Source: Roseibium aggregatum (GTDB lineage Bacteria; Pseudomonadota; Alphaproteobacteria; Rhizobiales; Stappiaceae). From it: a DNA stretch of 64,000 nucleotides. Where the stretch lies: assembly GCF_017309185.1 (NCBI RefSeq), contig NZ_JAEKJZ010000003.1:434001-498000 (forward strand), in the 5' to 3' direction. The translations under genes and the position numbers were made by a program. Every line of letters starts with the position of its first letter. The stretch's first letter is position 1. The notes below the pieces were generated by a model. It did no database searches. It was given only the letters and a program-made list of their open reading frames with translations, and was not told where the DNA came from. Of this stretch, positions 1-9,315 are shown in pieces.

Positions 1-475
1 CGCGCTGTTCACCCAGACCATGCCGCTGGTCGCCCTGACCCCGCTTGCCGTTCTCATCTTCGGCCGCGGGATCACGGTCACCCTCGTGATCACGATCTCG
101 GTGACGTTCTTCGCCGCCTTCGTGGTGCTGGCGCAGGGCTTCGCGCTGATCCCGAAATCGGCCTTCGATCTCGTCGAATCCTATGGCGCCTCGACCTGGA
201 AGAAATTGTGGCTGATCGCCGTTCCGGCTTGCGGAAAATGGATCTTCGTCGCCGGCAGGCTGGCGCTGCCGAAGGCCCTTCTGGGCGTGATGATCGCCGA
301 GTGGCTCGCGACGGGGAAGGGGCTCGGCAATCTGCTCAACCAGTCGCGCGGCTATCTGGACTACGGCATGATCTGGTCGGTCGCTGTGGTTTCCATCCTG
401 CTTTCCGTCGCGCTTTACCAGCTCGCGGAACTGGCCGAGAGGCTCCTCGGCAACGGGCGGGTGACACGAGACTGA
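1..475 (+). CDS. ABC transporter permease, SsuC/TauC/NrtB type (3' part)
   Basis: The reading frame is open from the window edge, so the N-terminus is missing. The visible part is the C-terminal half of a BPD_transp_1 inner-membrane permease, with hydrophobic helices around the first 45 residues and near the end. Between them lies the cytoplasmic coupling loop, ending in the EWLATGKGLGNL segment that docks on the ATPase in nitrate/sulfonate/taurine importers. Its partners (ATPase, binding protein) must lie upstream, outside the window, so the substrate cannot be named. opgG follows about 105 bp later and looks unrelated. Confidence 0.85.
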   Translation, partial: ALFTQTMPLVALTPLAVLIFGRGITVTLVITISVTFFAAFVVLAQGFALIPKSAFDLVESYGASTWKKLWLIAVPACGKWIFVAGRLALPKALLGVMIAEWLATGKGLGNLLNQSRGYLDYGMIWSVAVVSILLSVALYQLAELAERLLGNGRVTRD

Positions 476-580
476 CATCAATGATCCTTGGTATCGATCA
501 CAAATTGCCGCCAGGGTGCCCCATTCCTGGGATTCATTACCCGCGTTGAACCCCGTAACCTTTCAACGCTCCAGGATCTC

Positions 581-2134
581 ATGCGACAGATGCTTCTCCT
601 TGCCGGACTGTTTTTCGGACTGGCCTTTTCCCTTGCCGCCCACGCCTCGGACCTCGCGGGCCTGCGCGGGGAGTCCGAACCCTTCAGTTTCGAGGTGCTG
701 ATCGATCGCGCGCGTGACACCGCCGCGCACCCCTATCAGCCGGGTGAGGTGCGGGCGGCGGAAACGCTGGAGACGATCGACTATGACGCGCACTGGAAGA
801 TCCGGTTCAAAAGCGCGGAAACCGTAGAGATCGCGCCGGGCGTCCCGCTGCAGTTCTTTCATCTCGGGCGTTATTTCAAGGAACCGGTAAGGCTGCATGA
901 AGTCGCGGACGGGACTTCGCGGGAAATCCTCTATTCACCGGACTACTTCAGCATGCCTGAGGACAGTCCGGGCAAAAGACTGCCATCTGATATCGGCTTC
1001 GCCGGCTTCCGGGTGATGCGGGAAGACCTTGAAACCGACTGGATTTCCTTTCTCGGGGCCTCTTATTTCCGGACCGACGGTCAGTCGCGGCAATACGGAC
1101 AGTCAGCCCGGGCGCTTGCCATCGACACGGGCCTGTCGAAGGCCGAAGAATTCCCGCGTTTCACCGAGTTCTGGTTCGAGCCGTCCGCTTCCGGGGACGC
1201 GACCCTGGTCGTCTATGCGCTTCTGGACAGTCCGTCCGTTGCCGGCGCCTACAAAATGACCATGAAAAATGAGGACGGGGAGGGGCAGGTGATCGACGTT
1301 GACAGCCATCTGTTCTTCCGCAACGAAGTGGAACGGCTCGGTATCGCGCCGCTCACCAGCATGTTCTGGTACTCGGAGAGCAACCGTCTGAAGGGCCGCG
1401 ACTGGCGGCCGGAAGTCCATGACACGGACGGCCTGGCGATGATCGGAGAAAGCGGCGAACAGATCTGGCGGCCGCTGAACAACCCGTCAGGGCTTCGAAC
1501 CTCGTCATTCCAGGCGCACAACGTCCAGGGCTTCGGGCTGGCGCAGCGGGACAGGGTCTTCGACCATTATCAGGACGACGGCATCTTTTACGATAAACGT
1601 CCGTCCGTCTGGATCGAGCCGAAGGAGGCTTTTGGCGGCGGCGCGGTGCAGTTGGTGGAAATTCCGACCGACGATGAAATCTACGACAATATCGTGGCGT
1701 ATTTCATGCCCGAAACGCTGCCGAAAGCCGGAGAGGAACGCCATTTCGCCTATCGTATGCACTGGCGCGACCGGCATCCCCTGCCGGATTCGGGAGCGCA
1801 GGTCGTGGCGACACGGACGGGGCCGGGCGGGGTTCCGGGCCAACCGCGGCCGCAGGAACAAATCAAGGTGGTCCTCGACTTTGAGGGCAAGTCGCTTGCG
1901 GGCATGACGAGAGAAGACGGCATCGAACCGGTGGTCGAGCTTTCCACGGGTGACGTGATCAACCCCTATGTGCTGCCGGTGGTCGGGACCGAGCGATGGC
2001 GACTGGTGTTCGACGCCAAGACATCCGGTGCCGAACCGATCGAGGCCCGCGTTTATCTGCGCAATGGCGACGACGTCCTGTCGGAAACCTGGCTGGGTCA
2101 GATTTCAGGGGAAATGCTGGCCAAACCCTGGTAA
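581..2134 (+). CDS. opgG: Periplasmic glucan biosynthesis protein OpgG/MdoG
   Basis: 517 residues, the usual length for OpgG, a periplasmic protein that shapes the beta-glucan backbone of osmoregulated periplasmic glucans. The start at 581 gives a clean signal peptide (MRQMLLLAGLFFGLAFSLAAHA, then SDL). The open frame runs upstream to 488, but that extension would bury the signal peptide. Family segments include the N-terminal FSFEVLIDRARDTAAHPY stretch, PLQFFHLGRYFKEPV, ISFLGASYFR and the central DSHLFFRNEVERLGIAPLTSMFWY. No opgH glucosyltransferase is adjacent; it may be elsewhere in the genome. An alternative start is the ATG at 590. Confidence 0.93.
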   Translation: MRQMLLLAGLFFGLAFSLAAHASDLAGLRGESEPFSFEVLIDRARDTAAHPYQPGEVRAAETLETIDYDAHWKIRFKSAETVEIAPGVPLQFFHLGRYFKEPVRLHEVADGTSREILYSPDYFSMPEDSPGKRLPSDIGFAGFRVMREDLETDWISFLGASYFRTDGQSRQYGQSARALAIDTGLSKAEEFPRFTEFWFEPSASGDATLVVYALLDSPSVAGAYKMTMKNEDGEGQVIDVDSHLFFRNEVERLGIAPLTSMFWYSESNRLKGRDWRPEVHDTDGLAMIGESGEQIWRPLNNPSGLRTSSFQAHNVQGFGLAQRDRVFDHYQDDGIFYDKRPSVWIEPKEAFGGGAVQLVEIPTDDEIYDNIVAYFMPETLPKAGEERHFAYRMHWRDRHPLPDSGAQVVATRTGPGGVPGQPRPQEQIKVVLDFEGKSLAGMTREDGIEPVVELSTGDVINPYVLPVVGTERWRLVFDAKTSGAEPIEARVYLRNGDDVLSETWLGQISGEMLAKPW

Positions 2135-2164
2135 GCGCTTTCCGGAGGCCCTTGGCTGACCGGG

Positions 2165-2851
2165 CTACCAGGCCCGGCTGAACCGTGCCCTGAAAACGGA
2201 GGTGGGCGTTTCCGCCTGCAGGTCTTCGACGCTTGCCTGAAGCCGGAAGGTCTGGCTCACCGGTTGTTCCATCGACAGGCTCGAGTGCCAGGCCGCATCG
2301 TCCAGCGATGCGTTGAAGGCGGCCGTAAACTTCGTCTTCGTGGATTTCACCGACAGCTCGATCGCCTTTTTCGTGTTCCAGCTCAGTGTCTCCGGTTCGA
2401 AGCGGTCCGCGGAGAGTGCGTAGCTGTCGCGCAATGTGAAATCCAGCAGTCCGGTCAGGCTGAATGTCTTGCCCGCAGACAACTCGGAGGTTGCCGCGTC
2501 GGTTTGCGGATCGTAGCGCATCGTGAGGCCCGTATCGTCCAGACCGAAAAGTTTCCGATTGTCCGAAAACCGCAGTTTCGACCAGAGCGTTCCCGAGGGG
2601 ACGTAGCTTCTTGGAGCATTCAGGGAATCCCTTGGCAGGGCGGAAGGCAGGGTGACATCGGAGCCGAATTCCGGTTGCCCGAGGACCGGCAGGCGCGCAC
2701 CGACCGTCATTTCATACTTGCTGTTTGAAGGTTTTGCGAAAGACCAGATATAGGGCTTTATTTCGCCGGACTTCGCGGGGGTGACGGCCCCGGCGGTCAT
2801 CGCCGCGAGGAGGAGGCCTGCCGCCTTTCCGGGTCTTGATCGGGTTGACAA
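2165..2851 (-). CDS. Exported protein of unknown function, possibly outer-membrane
   Basis: 228 residues. The N-terminus (MSTRSRPGKAAGLLLAAMTAGAVTPAKSGE) looks like a signal peptide. The rest is rich in alternating polar/hydrophobic segments (KYEMTVGARLPVLG, LWSKLRFSDN, LDFTLRDSYAL, FRLQASVEDLQAE), typical of beta-strands, and the protein ends in an aromatic residue (...FRARFSRAW), as many outer-membrane barrels do. I do not recognise a named family. It converges on opgG, with 30 bp between the stop codons, and a 6-bp hairpin (2160-2177) overlaps its 3' end. An outer-membrane or periplasmic location is inferred from pattern only. Confidence 0.7.
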   Translation of the reverse strand: MSTRSRPGKAAGLLLAAMTAGAVTPAKSGEIKPYIWSFAKPSNSKYEMTVGARLPVLGQPEFGSDVTLPSALPRDSLNAPRSYVPSGTLWSKLRFSDNRKLFGLDDTGLTMRYDPQTDAATSELSAGKTFSLTGLLDFTLRDSYALSADRFEPETLSWNTKKAIELSVKSTKTKFTAAFNASLDDAAWHSSLSMEQPVSQTFRLQASVEDLQAETPTSVFRARFSRAW

Positions 2852-3085
2852 TCCGCTCGTCCATTCGCCTGTTTGCGTCTTGCAAACTCAAGCGTGGCGG
2901 AATTTGCCTCCCGATTGGTTAACGAAACGGGACCTGCCGATAATTGAGGCAGTTTGGCGTTGCTTTTCCCCGTTGTTCAACCTGTTGCAAATGAACGAAC
3001 CCTGGGAAACCTGCTTTTCGAGAAAAGGGCATTCCGCTCTTTCCCGTGGCGGCGGCGAGGACTGTCTGCCTTGAAAAGAAGGCCG

Positions 3086-3565
3086 TCAGGCCAGTTCATT
3101 GACGATTTTTCTCAGGAGCGCGAGAAATTCCTCCTTCTTGTCGCCGACGATCGCGTCGAGTTTGCGGTCGTGCTCTTCGGCGTGCGTGAGCAGCGACCCG
3201 AGCTCTTCCTCGCCTGCGTCCGTGAGCCACAGGGTGACACGGCGCCGGTCGACGTCGCAGGACTTTCGAATAATCAGCCCCTGCTGCTGAAGCGCCTGAA
3301 CAAGCGGTGTCACGCTGGACTTGTCGCGGGCAAGCGCCCGGCTCAACTCCATTTGCGTGAGGCCCGGATTTTGCCCGATCAGCAACAGAGCGCCGAACCG
3401 CCCTGGCTTGACACGCGATTCACCAACGTGGTGAGCGTACGTCTGGAAGGAGACATCCTGGGCAATGCGCAGGTGGAACCCGATAAATGTCTCCAGCGGC
3501 CCGAGAGCAATCTTTCCGCCGCTTCCGGAAGGCTCCACCAGCGGGTGCCCCTTGGTCTTCTTCAT
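3086..3565 (-). CDS. MarR family transcriptional regulator
   Basis: 159 residues with a MarR winged helix-turn-helix. The recognition region reads LTQMELSRALARDKSSVTPLVQALQQQGLI, followed by the wing RKSCDVDRRRVTLWLTDAG. N- and C-terminal helices would form the dimer interface. It lies 152 bp downstream of macB on the same strand, so it may be the distal gene of a macA-macB-marR unit or have its own promoter in the gap. Control of the neighbouring efflux pump is a reasonable inference from MarR biology but is not shown by the sequence. No cysteine-based redox switch is conspicuous. Confidence 0.88.
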   Translation of the reverse strand: MKKTKGHPLVEPSGSGGKIALGPLETFIGFHLRIAQDVSFQTYAHHVGESRVKPGRFGALLLIGQNPGLTQMELSRALARDKSSVTPLVQALQQQGLIIRKSCDVDRRRVTLWLTDAGEEELGSLLTHAEEHDRKLDAIVGDKKEEFLALLRKIVNELA

Positions 3566-3717
3566 GCCCTCGTTCCCCCCTCGGTCAACCGCCTTGCGCC
3601 TGTCGACGCAGATGCCATTGTTCCCTCAGACCGACCATAACAACGCCGCTTGATATAGAGCTGCTTTTTCTCAAGACCAACTGCAACCGCCCCCAACCTG
3701 TCCGGCCGCGTTCCGGG

Positions 3718-5697
3718 CTACTCGCCCGCAAGCGCGGTTACGGGGTCGAGACGCGAGGCGTTGTGGGCCGGCAGGAAGCCGAAGACGACGCCGATCAGGC
3801 TGGATACCGCAACCGCCCAGAGCATGGTGTCGGCGGAATAGACCAGGCTGAAATTGGTGCCGAGTGCTGAAAAGCCGACGCCGAAGGCGAGCGCGGTCAG
3901 GATGCCGAGGGCGCCGCCCGTCAGGCAGACCAGCACGGCCTCGATCAGGAACTGCAGCATGATGTCGCTCTGGCGCGCGCCGACCGCCATCCGGACCCCG
4001 ATCTCGACCACCCGTTCCGAGACCGAGACCAGCATGATGTTCATGACGCCGATGCCACCGACCAGAAGCGAGATGACGGCGATGGAAGCGATCAGGATGG
4101 TCAGGGTTTCCGTCGTGCTGGTGATGGTCTGGCGGATGTCGTCCGTGTTCAGAATGAAGAAATCCTTGCTGCCATGGCGCATGGTCAGGAACTCGGTGAC
4201 GGCGGTTTCCGCGAGATCCGTTTCCACGTCGTCCGCGACCCGCACGGTGATGCTGCGCAGGCTGGTGGAGCCGAGCATGCGTGCCTGCACCGTCGTGTAG
4301 GGCAGATAGACCGACAGGTTCTGGCTGCCGCCAAATCCGCCCTGCTGCTGCTTGGCGACACCGACGATGCGCGCGGGCACCGTCCCGAGCAGGATCACCT
4401 TGCCGAGGACGTCTTCTTCCGTGCCGCCGAACATCGTCTCAAGGGTGTTTTCGTCGATGACCGCTTCCTGTCCGTAGGTCTTCAAGGCCCGCTCGTCGAA
4501 GAAGCGGCCCTGCAGCAGTTCCAGTCCCTTGGCGTCGAAATAGGAGACGCCGACGCCGTTCACCTGGGCGTTGGACTCGTTCGCGCCGTAGCGGACCGTG
4601 CTCGTGGTCGTCACCGTGGGGGTCACCGCGGCGACATAGGGCTGCCGTGCCAGTTGCTCGGCATCCCCGATCACCAGCGTGGTGATCTTGCCGGAGCGCG
4701 TGTCGCCGAAATCCTTGCCCGGAAAGATTTCCAGCGTGTTTGTTCCCAGGTTGGAGATGTTGGTCAGCACCTTCTGGCGGGAGCCTTCACCGAGGGCGAC
4801 CACACAGATCACGGAGGCGATGCCGATGATGATGCCAAGCATGGTCAAAAGCGCACGCACCTTGTGAGCCCGCATCGCCCTGAGTGCCATCCAGAGCGCC
4901 TCGACGGACCGGTCGACAGAGCTCCTGAACGCTCCGAAGACCGATCGCGGCGGTGGCTCCTGCGTGCCCGGAGCGGTTTCGGGGACTTCAACAGCCGCTT
5001 CCCTTGCGATTGTCTTGTCGGAAACGATCTCGCCGTCGCGGATTTCGATTTCGCGCTCCGCATGCTGCGCGATCAGAGGGTCGTGGGTGACGAGAATGAT
5101 CGTCTTGCCTTCGGCGTGCAGCTCCTTGAGAACCTGAAGAACCTCCTCGCCGCTCCTGGTGTCCAGGGCGCCGGTCGGTTCGTCTGCGAGGATGATCTCG
5201 CCGCCGTTCATCAGCGCGCGGGCAATCGAGACCCGTTGCTGCTGGCCACCCGACAGTTTGTTGGGCGTATGCTCGAGCCGGTCGCCGAGACCCAGCCGGA
5301 TGAGGATTTTCTCCGCCCGCTCCCGGCGCGCGTCGGAGGGTGTGCCTGCATAAATCGCGGGAACTTCCACATTTCCGGTGGCGGTGAGTTCGCTCAAAAG
5401 GTTGTAGCGCTGGAAAATGAAGCCGAAATGCTCGCGCCTGTAGGCGGCGAGTTCATTCGCCTCCAGTTCGGAGGTTTCCCTGTCGTATATCTGATAGCTG
5501 CCGCTGCTTGGACGGTCCAGGCAGCCGAGAATATTCATCAGCGTCGATTTGCCGGACCCGGACTGACCGATGATCGCGACGAATTCCCCCTGCCGGAAAT
5601 CCAGATCGACATTCTTCAGAACCTCGACTTCGCCGTCTCCGGAGGGAAAAGCCCGCCCGATGCCGCGCAATCTGAGACAGATCCCGCTCATGGTCAA
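3718..5697 (-). CDS. macB: MacB-type efflux ABC transporter, fused ATPase-permease
   Basis: 659 residues, close to MacB length. The N-terminal ATPase (about 1-230) has Walker A GQSGSGKST, the signature LSGGQQQRVSIARAL and Walker B IILADEPTGALD. A linker (about 230-270) leads to the first membrane helix (VRALLTMLGIIIGIASVICVVAL), a large periplasmic MacB_PCD domain, and a C-terminal FtsX domain with three helices (for example LLVGGIGVMNIMLVSVSERVVEIGVRMAVGAR). In known systems MacB works with MacA and TolC to export macrolides, lipopeptides or siderophores. Its start overlaps the macA stop by 4 bp, indicating translational coupling. The substrate is unknown. Confidence 0.92.
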   Translation of the reverse strand: MTMSGICLRLRGIGRAFPSGDGEVEVLKNVDLDFRQGEFVAIIGQSGSGKSTLMNILGCLDRPSSGSYQIYDRETSELEANELAAYRREHFGFIFQRYNLLSELTATGNVEVPAIYAGTPSDARRERAEKILIRLGLGDRLEHTPNKLSGGQQQRVSIARALMNGGEIILADEPTGALDTRSGEEVLQVLKELHAEGKTIILVTHDPLIAQHAEREIEIRDGEIVSDKTIAREAAVEVPETAPGTQEPPPRSVFGAFRSSVDRSVEALWMALRAMRAHKVRALLTMLGIIIGIASVICVVALGEGSRQKVLTNISNLGTNTLEIFPGKDFGDTRSGKITTLVIGDAEQLARQPYVAAVTPTVTTTSTVRYGANESNAQVNGVGVSYFDAKGLELLQGRFFDERALKTYGQEAVIDENTLETMFGGTEEDVLGKVILLGTVPARIVGVAKQQQGGFGGSQNLSVYLPYTTVQARMLGSTSLRSITVRVADDVETDLAETAVTEFLTMRHGSKDFFILNTDDIRQTITSTTETLTILIASIAVISLLVGGIGVMNIMLVSVSERVVEIGVRMAVGARQSDIMLQFLIEAVLVCLTGGALGILTALAFGVGFSALGTNFSLVYSADTMLWAVAVSSLIGVVFGFLPAHNASRLDPVTALAGE

Positions 5698-6923
5698 AGT
5701 CCCATCGGTGGTCCGGGCCTCCGCGAGCTTGTCGCCGCGGACGCACCCGTCCGTTCACCCAGGATTACCCTGTCGCCTTCCTCAATACCGGACAGGATCT
5801 CCACCGTGATCTTGTCGTTGAGGCCCGCTTCGACGGCGCGGATGGCGACCGAACCGGAGGGGTCGAGCACCTGGACGGCGTAGGCGCCGGTGCTTGAACC
5901 GGATTTCAGCGCCGCGGCCGGGATCGTCAGAACGTCTTCCGCCCGGCCCAAAACGATGTGCACTTCCGCGGTCATGTAGGTTCGCAGCATGCCTTCCGGG
6001 TTGGGTACGTGGAAGATGCCGTTGTAGTAGATCGCCGAGGTGGAGGTGGATGAACTGGAGGACGAGGAGGAGGTTGACGACGTGATGCTGCTGTCGCTGG
6101 TAATGGATTCCGGCGCGGGTTCGATCGACTCGAGCTGTGAGGTGTAGGTCACGTCCGGCGCGCCGATGATCGAGAAGGAGACTTCCTGACCGGCCTTGAC
6201 CTTCACGATGTCGGCTTCGGAGATTTCCGCCCTGACCGTCATGACATCGAGTTGCCCGATGATGACAATGGTCGGCGCCGACTGGGTCGCGTTGACGGTC
6301 TGGCCTTCCTGGCTGACCACCGCCAGAACGGTGCCGGAAATCGGCGTGGTGATCCTCGTGTAATCCAGATTGGCCTGCGCTGTCTCCACCGCGACTTCGG
6401 CGGAGATGATTTGCGCCTTCAGGGAATCGATCTGTGCCTCGACCGCTTTCATGTCCGCTTCCGCGGATTCCAGGTCCGCTTGAGCGGTTGCGTTTTGTGA
6501 AGAGAGTTTGGTCTGACGGGCGAAGGTACTTTGCGCAAGCACGAGATTGGCTTCCTGCTCGGCGAGTTCGGCCTTTACCTGGGCAAGAGAGGCTTCGGCC
6601 GTGCGCAGGTCGTTCTCCTGGGTGACACTGTCGATCTCGGCGATGAGGTCGCCTTCCTCGACTTCCTGTCCCAACTCCACATGCAGGGCCGTGATCCGGC
6701 CGGAGACCTGCGCGCCGACGGCGACGAGCTTGCGCGGCTTCAGGATGCCGGTCGCCAAAACGGTTTCCTCGACATCGCCCCGGGTCGCCTGCGCGGTCAG
6801 ATAGGCCGTGGTCTCCTCCGCGGGCAGGAGGCTGCCGCGAAAATAATACCCTACCGCCGACAGTCCGGTGGCGAGCACCAGCACGAGAAACAGTTTCTTT
6901 CTTCTAGATGCACGCACAGTCAT
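5694..6923 (-). CDS. macA: MacA-like periplasmic adaptor (HlyD family)
   Basis: 409 residues. An N-terminal membrane anchor (KKLFLVLVLATGLSAVGYYF) precedes a lipoyl/barrel-sandwich half (VAVGAQVSGRITALHVELGQEVEEGDLIAEID). An alpha-helical coiled-coil hairpin (about 90-185) follows, then the second lipoyl half, beta-barrel and membrane-proximal domains (VILGERTG near the C-terminus). It bridges MacB and an outer-membrane TolC. No TolC gene is nearby. A serine/threonine-rich run (about residues 275-295) interrupts the beta-barrel region just before AIYYNGIFHVPNPEG; similar low-complexity loops are known in MacA-type adaptors. First gene of the macAB pair, with an AT-rich 332-bp region upstream. 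Confidence 0.9.
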   Translation of the reverse strand: MTVRASRRKKLFLVLVLATGLSAVGYYFRGSLLPAEETTAYLTAQATRGDVEETVLATGILKPRKLVAVGAQVSGRITALHVELGQEVEEGDLIAEIDSVTQENDLRTAEASLAQVKAELAEQEANLVLAQSTFARQTKLSSQNATAQADLESAEADMKAVEAQIDSLKAQIISAEVAVETAQANLDYTRITTPISGTVLAVVSQEGQTVNATQSAPTIVIIGQLDVMTVRAEISEADIVKVKAGQEVSFSIIGAPDVTYTSQLESIEPAPESITSDSSITSSTSSSSSSSSTSTSAIYYNGIFHVPNPEGMLRTYMTAEVHIVLGRAEDVLTIPAAALKSGSSTGAYAVQVLDPSGSVAIRAVEAGLNDKITVEILSGIEEGDRVILGERTGASAATSSRRPGPPMGL

Positions 6924-7255
6924 GTCCTGCTTCCCGGAGCGCTTCGGGGCCTTTTATTCGCGAGTTCATGTCTTGTTTGAAAAGTGTTCTAAGGGGTGCT
7001 GAGCTGTCGGGATAAGTTTCACTTCTGGAGCTGTGTTTCTTGTAAATACATGAGGCAACAAATATTCAATCGAGTGTGCAAGTCAATATCGGATATTGTA
7101 TCTTTGTGTATTCGTCCTATGGAAATATTTGGAAATATATTTGTTTGAAATATGTTTGTCGGCGCTGTTTGTTGCGTTTCCAAAGACCGGCTATTGCGGC
7201 GCGAAGTTGAGTTCACGCTGTTTTCCACTTGTGGCTTGAATGCGGCAGGTCCGCT
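6924..7255. promoter_or_regulatory. AT-rich intergenic region upstream of macA
   Basis: 332 bp without a convincing gene, between the macA start and the patatin gene end. The part at about 7020-7170 is much more AT-rich than its surroundings and contains repeated TGTTTGAAA and AAATAT words. It must carry the macAB promoter on the minus strand. A 69-codon minus-strand frame here has no recognisable domain and skewed composition. Confidence 0.45.
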
Positions 7256-8446
7256 TCAGGACACTCTGGCGGTTCTGGGGACAGCGCGCTGCGGATTGTG
7301 CAGCCATTGGGTCAGGTCGAGTGTGGAGCGCTGGCCAAGGTCCGTCCCGTGGTCCGCCAAGAACCGTTCGGCTGTGCGTCGGCCGGCCTCGCGGAGGTCC
7401 TTGAGGAACTGCCATGTGGAGTTCAATTTCGACTGGCTGCTGTGTCCGTCCATTTCCTCGCCGGTGATCCGGTGCAGGCGCAGGTCCGAAATCGGATGGT
7501 TGCCGTTCTTGCCGTATTTCTCCCGGCGCCCGCCCAGGACGGACAAGGCGGATGAACCGCCCGGACGTCTCTGCGCGGAACCTGCTCCGGCTTGCCGTTT
7601 CAGTTCCGCAAGGAACCGGAGTTCCCTGATCAGGGGCGCGTTGAACGAAATCTCCTTTTCGCGCAGGGCGATCTGGCGGGCGTTCAAAGGCGCCTCGGAC
7701 CAGGTCGTCGGGCTGGTCTGTACGATCAACAGATCGGAGGCGCCGGTCTCATGCACAAGCGGCATCAGGCTCGGGTTGCCGGTGTAACCGCCGTCCCAAT
7801 AGCTCTCGCCGTCGATCTCCACCGCATGGAAGAGGGTGGGCAGGCAGGCGGAGGCAAGCAAAGTGTCGGCGCCGATCTCGTCATTTGCGAAGACGCGGGC
7901 GTCGCCGCTGCCGACATGGGTGGCGGTCACGAAAAACGCGATCGGAGACTGCGCGATTGCCTCGAGGTCGATCGTGTCCCTGATCACCTTGCGCAGCGGG
8001 TTGAAACCGGCAGGATTGAAGTCGTAGGGCGAGAAAAGCTGCATGCCGGCGCCGAGAAAGGGCTGCAGCGCGGCGGCATCTATGCCGAGCGCGCCGAAGG
8101 CGGCTTGTGCCGAAGCGATGTTTGTGGGGGCGAAGCGTCCCCGGTGCGAAACGCCGCGCCAGAAGGCTTCCAGTGCCTGACGCGCTCCGTCGCGGCCGCC
8201 ATGGGCCAGGCCGGAGATCAGCGCCGCGCCGTTCATCGCGCCGGCGGAGGTGCCTGAAACGGCGTTGAAGGTTATGGATTTTTCCTCAAGAAGGCGGTCC
8301 AGAATACCCCAGGTGAAGGCCCCATGCGCACCGCCGCCCTGGAGACCCAGGTTGAGAGGGAGAGCCTCGCCGTTCGATCGCTGCTGTCTCACTGCCGCAT
8401 CCTTTCCGTTGCATTGGTCCGGGCATGCGCAAGCCTTGCCCGTCAC
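7256..8446 (-). CDS. Patatin-like phospholipase family protein
   Basis: 396 residues. All hallmarks of a bacterial patatin are present: the glycine-rich oxyanion loop LQGGGAHGAF (about 35-44), the nucleophile elbow GTSAG with Ser67, and the dyad aspartate in DGG (Asp218). Members hydrolyse acyl-ester bonds of phospholipids or other lipids, and some act on polyhydroxyalkanoate-associated esters. No signal peptide is evident; the first 28 residues contain several cysteines and precede the domain. The C-terminal ~130 residues are helical and basic. It is divergent from the ribbon-helix-helix gene. Substrate and location are unknown. Confidence 0.9.
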   Translation of the reverse strand: MTGKACACPDQCNGKDAAVRQQRSNGEALPLNLGLQGGGAHGAFTWGILDRLLEEKSITFNAVSGTSAGAMNGAALISGLAHGGRDGARQALEAFWRGVSHRGRFAPTNIASAQAAFGALGIDAAALQPFLGAGMQLFSPYDFNPAGFNPLRKVIRDTIDLEAIAQSPIAFFVTATHVGSGDARVFANDEIGADTLLASACLPTLFHAVEIDGESYWDGGYTGNPSLMPLVHETGASDLLIVQTSPTTWSEAPLNARQIALREKEISFNAPLIRELRFLAELKRQAGAGSAQRRPGGSSALSVLGGRREKYGKNGNHPISDLRLHRITGEEMDGHSSQSKLNSTWQFLKDLREAGRRTAERFLADHGTDLGQRSTLDLTQWLHNPQRAVPRTARVS

Positions 8447-8910
8447 GTCCCTGTCGTGACCCGTTGTCGGGCCTTATCCTCCTCCAGAGATGAAATTCGT
8501 CGCGTGTTTTCGGTTAGGCCCGCACCGCGGGCGATGGACACGTGCTGTCCCGGCCCTCGAGGGGGAACGGGTCGAGACAGATTTATGTTGCAATGCAGCA
8601 AAATCAAGGCGGTCGCGTGCCGATATGCGTGTTTTCCCTAATGAGTTCCTAAGTCTCTCTCATTTTCAGGGGTCTGATCCTGTGGATTAGGCGTTACGAC
8701 GGGGGAGCCGTCCCAAGCCGATCCCTTCAGGACGCGACATCCGGTTTCGACACAACAGCCCGTGCTGCCGCGCACGCGGAAGGGAGTTGCCGCCTGTTGC
8801 GAATTGCTTCCGTATCTGGACCGGATTTCGCATCTAAGGTACGAATAATACGTCCGGCGACAAAAAAGACGCGCCTTGAATAAGTTCACGCCGGTATTGG
8901 GAGAAACAAA
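8447..8910. other. 464-bp divergent intergenic region
   Basis: Lies between the patatin start (minus) and the ribbon-helix-helix start (plus), so it must hold two promoters. No gene-like frame with recognisable content was found. A TTGC-N6-GCAA dyad at 8588-8601, including TGC-AAT-GCA, is reminiscent of PhaR-type TGC-rich operators, but a single short match is weak evidence. Confidence 0.35.
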
Positions 8911-9246
8911 ATGTGCCAGGTATTCGCGGGACAGGACCCCGAACGCTACGCCAGTCAAACACGAAGCATCCGCCTCAACGGTCAAAGCACCAGCATCCGT
9001 CTGGAAAACGCCTTCTGGGAGATCCTGGACGAGATTGCGACACGCGACGGTGTCTCCACGGCCGTCTTCATCTCGACATTGCACTCCGAGGTTCTGCAGC
9101 AGCGTGGCGAGCCCAGTAATTTCACGTCTCTCTTGAGATGCGCCTGTCTGAAGTTCATGGAACTGAAAGCTGAAAACGCTGCGGCAAGCTTCGCGACCGA
9201 ACCCTTCAGGACCCGGGAGCCGGAAAAAAAGCTGGCAGTGGTATAG
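8911..9246 (+). CDS. Ribbon-helix-helix domain protein
   Basis: 111 residues. The central segment (about 18-80: RSIRLNGQSTSIRLENAFWE, then ILDEIATRDGVSTAVFISTL) matches the alphaproteobacterial RHH_4-type domain. In that domain a short beta-strand is followed by two helices, ending in FTSLLRCACLKFMEL. Such proteins bind DNA as dimers or are toxin-antitoxin-like regulators; many have no known target. A GGGAG sequence lies 9 bp before the ATG. It stands alone, with no toxin-like partner next to it. The C-terminal tail is polar and probably disordered. Confidence 0.8.
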   Translation: MCQVFAGQDPERYASQTRSIRLNGQSTSIRLENAFWEILDEIATRDGVSTAVFISTLHSEVLQQRGEPSNFTSLLRCACLKFMELKAENAAASFATEPFRTREPEKKLAVV

Positions 9247-9315
9247 ACATACTACCCTGGCCGGTTTTTGCCCGCCTAACCTTTCGTGACATCATTCACA
9301 CGGAAGGAAGGTCAT

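Noticed and set aside
4174..5883. A 569-codon plus-strand frame opposite macB
   Set aside because: Fully antisense to macB, whose ATPase and permease motifs are intact.
7019..7228. A 69-codon minus-strand frame in the AT-rich region
   Set aside because: No domain, no good ribosome site and composition reflecting the AT-rich DNA.
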